DNA of 64,000 bases from Bog-473 sp963736525 (lineage in GTDB: Bacteria; Actinomycetota; Acidimicrobiia; Acidimicrobiales; RAAP-2): positions 62,001 to 126,000 of the forward strand of contig CAVTPF010000001.1 in NCBI GenBank assembly GCA_963736525.1. Direction: 5' to 3'. The notes under the pieces were generated by a model. That model searched no databases. It had not been told where the DNA came from and saw nothing but the letters and a program-made list of their open reading frames with translations. Position 1 is the stretch's first letter; every line of letters starts with the position of its first letter. Shown piece after piece: positions 61,301-64,000 of this stretch. The translations under genes were made by a program, and so were the position numbers.

Positions 61301-61588
61301 GGGCTCGACCGCCTCGGCCATGTCAGTCGACTGGACGATGTCGGCGAAGACAAGGCTGACAAAGGCCCGCTGGCCCCCGGGCAGGGAACGTTCGAGCGTC
61401 GCCCGCTCGATCATGGATGCGGCGCCCACGTTCGGAGGGTCGACGGCCAGCACGTCGTCAGCGAGTTCGACCACGCGATCCCAGGCTCCGATGGACGCAG
61501 CGGCGTCCATCGACGCCAAGAGCCGATCGATCAGCAGGGACAACCGGTCCTCCGCTGACACGGCCCGCCCTTCCTGCGCCGGCGTCAT
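58304..61588 (-). CDS. Class III nucleotidyl cyclase - STAND ATPase - TPR regulator
   Basis: 1094 residues. Cyclase domain about 70-255: metal aspartates D83 (FADIVQSTD) and D127 (QFQGDG), transition-state N204 and R208 (PNVAARLQ), and VGVHSGTVV. An AAA/STAND ATPase follows: Walker A GVAGIGKS (310-317), Walker B VLVQDLHWAD, and LEPLKAKEAAGLV. The C-terminal ~450 residues are helical TPR-like repeats. All catalytic positions look intact, so it probably makes cAMP under control of the ATPase/TPR sensor. This architecture is expanded in mycobacteria and other actinobacteria. Soluble, no membrane helix. Confidence 0.92.
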   Translation of the reverse strand: MTPAQEGRAVSAEDRLSLLIDRLLASMDAAASIGAWDRVVELADDVLAVDPPNVGAASMIERATLERSLPGGQRAFVSLVFADIVQSTDMAEAVEPEVVQDVFVLYRRVAAKTIEELGGRVLQFQGDGVVACFGYPNAYEDGARRAVLSALRLVERMTHASIELNRRHGIEPAIRVGVHSGTVVIAGLASGVIDGSAIAGSAPNVAARLQSEAEPGTVVISDTTRQLVEPHFELKPLGTRSLKGIARPMELHCVVRSNLDVPASGRGLPESVVLVGRQAESRLLRFTWKRLVLDAESSTLPEKAVVVVRGVAGIGKSALAAELAAHVHLEGGAVLEANCSPYHGNVALWPIAHMLEQLLGFYPGQPPEERLAELQSRLDDVGLVGEGLPLLAPLLGLDTDERWSRPEVDALALRQETLRALVAWLAHAAASTPTLVLVQDLHWADPTTVDLLGLLATESIPGTMILITSRFSPDAPWGTSVLDVELEPLKAKEAAGLVAALTDGALDARQSALIVERGAGIPLFLQELTRSTVTADPGEVLPPRIHEILTARLRAPEIDLRVAQLAAALGAEFEVEPLRHLAGRPVEEALLRLEDAAIIEPVAELRLGRYRFRHGLLRDAAYETQLLSSRQATHRRIAELLGSGASSPGDLAVVAEHWDLAGDASQSVPAFIAAAQAAQSTASHTEARHLLDRALEIVTTLPESDERDLTDLMVRMQRTVSTSSLFGYGYPEVFEDFTIAEEICRRLTDRPEIMPAQVGIWSYLLVRGSVDASSVVLEPLIDVLDESATAWFAPEIKTCMGYGAFYQGRLDDAHRWLVDAWEGYHSRSVDAASSPFWPLPNDPVPVTAVALACVTALQGHTRESAAWARLALEKAEELDFPSGPFSAAFVTVYLAWIQMVTGNLEEARRFGRRTIEIGERCRFEYFQLLGGQYKLLPEADRPCDVAELEMYGAGMDLVGHGAFRPTYLGIVARNHYYLGDADRALSTLDDAMDLTRTSGELVHQPDLLRQRAEINATAHPDWMDEVVADLVAAVEIGLAQGSLVFALRAANDLARLPHDERPPNWTDRIRAVLERFPPDSSSPELAEALELLGV

Positions 61589-62107
61589 CGCGTCCGCCTT
61601 GACCCCCCCGCGCAGGTCACCTCGGAACTGCAGAGCGGCTCATCCGCAACCCCAGCATCCGTCATGCCGCCTCCCGCATGTTGGCCAGCCCTTTCGCCCG
61701 GTTCTGACCTGGGGAGGATAGCGGAGATCTGTGACGCAACCGCAGTGACCCCGGACGGACCGACCGCTGCTCGAAGAGCTGCTCGCGGGTCTTGGGGCCG
61801 CGATCGACCAGCCGGGAGGTGGCTTCAACGATGGGCTACGCCGCCGTGGTGGTCACCGCGGCGCGGACCGAAGCCGGCTGAGCCGACACCCCCACACAGA
61901 ACGGGGCACGGAATCACGCAACATTCGAGTGACCCACCGCTTCAGATCGACTGATCCCCCTCGCGGAGGCGGTCCCACAACGTTCAGGGTGCGGCGATTG
62001 ATTGCGCTACCGTGCGACCTCCGAGACGGTGGGCACCTGCCTTTAGGCCCGGCCCGTAGCCTGGTGCAGCCCCCTAGTCCTCGAAGGCGAGAGGAACCGA
62101 TGTCGCC
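61589..62107. other. 519-bp gene-poor region with a decayed gene fragment
   Basis: No intact gene. It separates the divergent cyclase-ATPase gene and the APH-like kinase gene. The only coding trace is the fragment at 61752-61881. The promoter of the kinase gene should lie near its right end. Confidence 0.5.
61752..61881 (+). pseudogene. Possible frameshifted C-terminal fragment of a methyltransferase-like gene
   Basis: One frame reads TDRPLLEELLAGLGAAIDQP then GGGF; after an apparent one-base insertion near 61829 the next frame continues TMGYAAVVVTAART and stops at 61879-61881. Joined, this resembles the C-terminal end of SAM-dependent methyltransferase-like proteins as I remember them. No start or catalytic part remains. 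Low confidence. Confidence 0.25.
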
Positions 62108-62938
62108 GTGATCAGCTCACCGCAGACGATGAGAAGCAGCCTCTCGTCGATTTACTGGTCCCACGATGGCACCCGGGTGACGAAGCGCTACGACCCCACC
62201 GCCAACGCCGACAAGCTCGGTCCCCGAGCGACAATCCTCGACCATCACCACTCAGGTTCTCATCCCTGGGCCCGCCATTTCGCCTACGAGCTCAGGGTCA
62301 ACCAACTCCTGACCCGTCAGCGCCCGCCTGTACGGACGGCTCGCCTACTCGGCCATGAGAGAAAGTCCCTCACCCTCGAGTTCGAGGCTGTCCCGGGCCG
62401 CCGCCTCGGCCCCAAGTTCCCTCTCGACCTGACGGAACAAGATCTCGAAGGGCTCATCTGCTTTGCCAGCGCCCTCCGCTCCTACCGTCCCCGGCCCCAC
62501 TGGCTGCGCAAGCTCCCGATCTACCGCCGGCTCCAGCGGGCACGTCAGATCGGGCTGCTCAGTGAGCCTGGCTACCAAGGCCTACGAAAGATCACCTCGC
62601 GGCTTACGATCCGATGGGTCTTCGCCCACGCCGACATCAATCCCAGCAACATCGTGTCCGGCGACGACAGATCGTTCCTCCTCGACTGGGAGTGGGCCGG
62701 GCTGTACCCAGACGGTTACGACTTGGCTTTTCTTTGGTTCGTACTCATCGACCTTCCAGACGCCCGATCGGTGGTGGAGCGTCGGCTCCGTACCGACCCC
62801 ACCGTCTTCTGGCTCTCCGCCCTCATAATCGAGCTGCTCCATCTCGAGTGGTTTCAGGGTGAGTTTCGGCCGCGACACGAGGCGACTCGCGACGCGCTGG
62901 TCGCGAGGTTGCTCACTGAGCCATCCGCCCAAAACTGA
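62108..62938 (+). CDS. Aminoglycoside phosphotransferase-like kinase
   Basis: 276 residues. The APH/choline-kinase catalytic loop is HADINPSN (H174, D176, N181) and the metal-binding segment LLDWEWAG contains D193. The N-terminal lobe is short and lacks an obvious glycine-rich loop. Substrate could be a drug, an amino sugar, a lipid or a glycan precursor. GTG start; an AGAGGAA site lies 12 nt upstream, so ATG at codon 8 is possible. Confidence 0.8.
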   Translation: MISSPQTMRSSLSSIYWSHDGTRVTKRYDPTANADKLGPRATILDHHHSGSHPWARHFAYELRVNQLLTRQRPPVRTARLLGHERKSLTLEFEAVPGRRLGPKFPLDLTEQDLEGLICFASALRSYRPRPHWLRKLPIYRRLQRARQIGLLSEPGYQGLRKITSRLTIRWVFAHADINPSNIVSGDDRSFLLDWEWAGLYPDGYDLAFLWFVLIDLPDARSVVERRLRTDPTVFWLSALIIELLHLEWFQGEFRPRHEATRDALVARLLTEPSAQN

Positions 62939-63001
62939 TCATCGACCGATTCGATGTCCGATCCGAGTGCGACCCCCACCGATCCCGGGGCCTCCAGCGT
63001 T

Positions 63002-63580
63002 CTACGAATCGGTTCGGTCTGGTTTGTGACTGACGAAACGAAAGTGGAAGCCGACGATGTCAGTCCTCGTTTCGGCGAATCCCGCCGATGCAAGGCGGCC
63101 CTTCATTTCGTCCGGCTCAATCGGTGTGAACGTGTCGCCGGCATGACCCGCACGAATCGGTTCAAGGTCCAAAGAGTCTTGCCCCACGAAGATGCCACCG
63201 GAGCGCAGAACCCGATGCAATTCGGCAAACAACCGATCCTGATCATCGGACGACGGCATGTGGTGGAGGACGGAGAAGCACGCTGCTGCCGAAAAGCGAC
63301 CGGTTGGCAACCCCGCCCTCGTTGCATCAGCAACGATGACGTCGACGTTGGTCCCTGCCAGACGATCACGTAGGGGCTCGCCAAGTGAGGGATCCATCTC
63401 AACGGCGGTCACCCTGTGCACCCGCTGACGGAGGAGATCGGTCGTGAGTCCAGGGCCTGGGCCAATCTCGAGGACATCGTCGCCGAGGTGACCTGCTGCC
63501 TCGACCCAAGGCAGCAGCTCTACCTCGAGCATTCGGGCCCACTCGGGGCTCGCAAGGAACTGCAGGTGGGTTTCGTTCAT
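63002..63580 (-). CDS. Class I SAM-dependent methyltransferase
   Basis: 192 residues. SAM-binding motif I VLEIGPGPG (36-44), acidic residue of motif II in AVEMDPSL, VIVADATRAGLP, and SVLHHMP with the following helix are typical of methyltransferase type 11. Substrate unknown. It is divergent from an AraC-type regulator across 26 bp that contain an inverted repeat, so that regulator may control it. Confidence 0.88.
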   Translation of the reverse strand: MNETHLQFLASPEWARMLEVELLPWVEAAGHLGDDVLEIGPGPGLTTDLLRQRVHRVTAVEMDPSLGEPLRDRLAGTNVDVIVADATRAGLPTGRFSAAACFSVLHHMPSSDDQDRLFAELHRVLRSGGIFVGQDSLDLEPIRAGHAGDTFTPIEPDEMKGRLASAGFAETRTDIVGFHFRFVSHKPDRTDS

Positions 63581-63583
63581 GTA

Positions 63584-63604
63584 CCCACTTGTACGATGAG
63601 TGGG
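63584..63604. promoter_or_regulatory. Operator-like inverted repeat between divergent genes
   Basis: CCCACT and AGTGGG form a perfect 6-bp inverted repeat with a 9-nt centre in a 26-bp divergent gap. TACGAT (63592-63597) reads as a -10 element toward the AraC-type gene. Confidence 0.45.
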
Positions 63605-63606
63605 CC

Positions 63607-64000
63607 ATGGCCGTCTCTGTGCAATCGGTCAAGAATTTGTCCTTGCCGGCCAATACGGACTTGGTCGACATGCGCACGGGCGGCCGTCCGTCGGCCGGCA
63701 GCTTCAACTACGAGGGTGACGAGCTGATCACTACCTGGCACGCGCACGACCTGCACCAGGTCGAATACGCCTTCCACGGCACCGTAGAAGTCGAAACCGC
63801 CACCGCCCATTACCTTTTGCCACCCCAGCAGGCTGCCTGGATCCCGTCAGGCGTAGAGCATCGAACCACGATCCGGACGACGGTTCGGACGATCTCAGTG
63901 TTCTTCGACTCCCACCTGGTATCCGCGCCGGGTGAGCGTGTTCGCATTTTGGCTGTACCGCCTGTCCTGAGGGAGATGATGATCTACTCCGGACGCTGGC
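63607..64000 (+). CDS. AraC-family regulator, N-terminal cupin domain (cut by right edge)
   Basis: 131 codons before the window ends. The visible part is a cupin-type sensing domain: ITTWHAHDLHQVEYAFHGTVEVET, HYLLPPQQAAWIPSGVEHRTTI and VFFDSHLV follow the AraC_binding pattern, with histidines in WHAHDLHQ likely lining the ligand pocket. The DNA-binding half lies outside. ATG is 9 nt after a TACGAT -10 element. Divergent from the methyltransferase gene. Confidence 0.82.
   Translation, partial: MAVSVQSVKNLSLPANTDLVDMRTGGRPSAGSFNYEGDELITTWHAHDLHQVEYAFHGTVEVETATAHYLLPPQQAAWIPSGVEHRTTIRTTVRTISVFFDSHLVSAPGERVRILAVPPVLREMMIYSGRW

Overview
The window is one contig from a high-GC actinobacterium. Gene order around the replication and ribosomal genes matches what I recall for Mycobacterium: DUF6049-murJ divergent from pcnA, then ino1-PadR, then DUF5318, rpsF-ssb-rpsR-rplI and dnaB. 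The wax-ester/DGAT-type acyltransferase, Ino1, LigC/PrimC-type repair genes and the many apparently leaderless promoters also fit. An uncultured Acidimicrobiia-like lineage is my best guess, but nothing here proves the species.

Layout. 1-9.6 kb is an ancestral, origin-proximal core: murJ (cut by the left edge), DUF6049, pcnA, an AhpD-like gene, ino1 with its PadR regulator, DUF5318, panB and the tightly overlapping rpsF-ssb-rpsR-rplI operon. 9.64-9.92 kb holds a striking array: one canonical DnaA box followed by four identical TTACCCACA sites spaced exactly 21 bp apart, just before dnaB. 11-18.5 kb carries a HAD phosphatase, an amidohydrolase/aldolase pair, a PrimPol-PHP-DNA ligase repair operon and an NsrR-like Rrf2 regulator divergent from a Cys-rich protein. 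18.6-27 kb holds a PIG-L deacetylase, an MFS exporter, a response regulator-peroxiredoxin-SDR group under a PHO-box-like site, an FMN/F420-type oxidase, a WS/DGAT acyltransferase and a patatin. 26.8-30.6 kb is an ABC-2 exporter coupled by 4-nt overlaps to its own two-component system.

30.8-37.5 kb is a branched-chain-amino-acid-type ABC importer packed into three polypeptides: LivH-LivM fused, MFS-LivF-LivG fused, and a membrane-anchored binding protein. 37.8-41.2 kb is a LolD/FtsX-type exporter behind CTCAGGG palindromes. 41.7-48.4 kb looks accessory: a TauD dioxygenase, a Tat-exported amidohydrolase lipoprotein and a secreted propeller-CocE hydrolase with internal DNA repeats.

From 48.4 kb to the right edge come a ClpX-zinc-finger-Maf fusion, a TetR gene divergent from a DrrAB-like exporter, a Nudix hydrolase, a PilZ protein, two glycosyltransferases, a luciferase-like oxidoreductase, an SDR, a large cyclase-ATPase-TPR regulator, an APH-like kinase, a methyltransferase and an AraC-type regulator cut by the right edge. 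Many starts were chosen because a TAnnnT -10 element lies 6-8 nt upstream, which implies leaderless transcripts.
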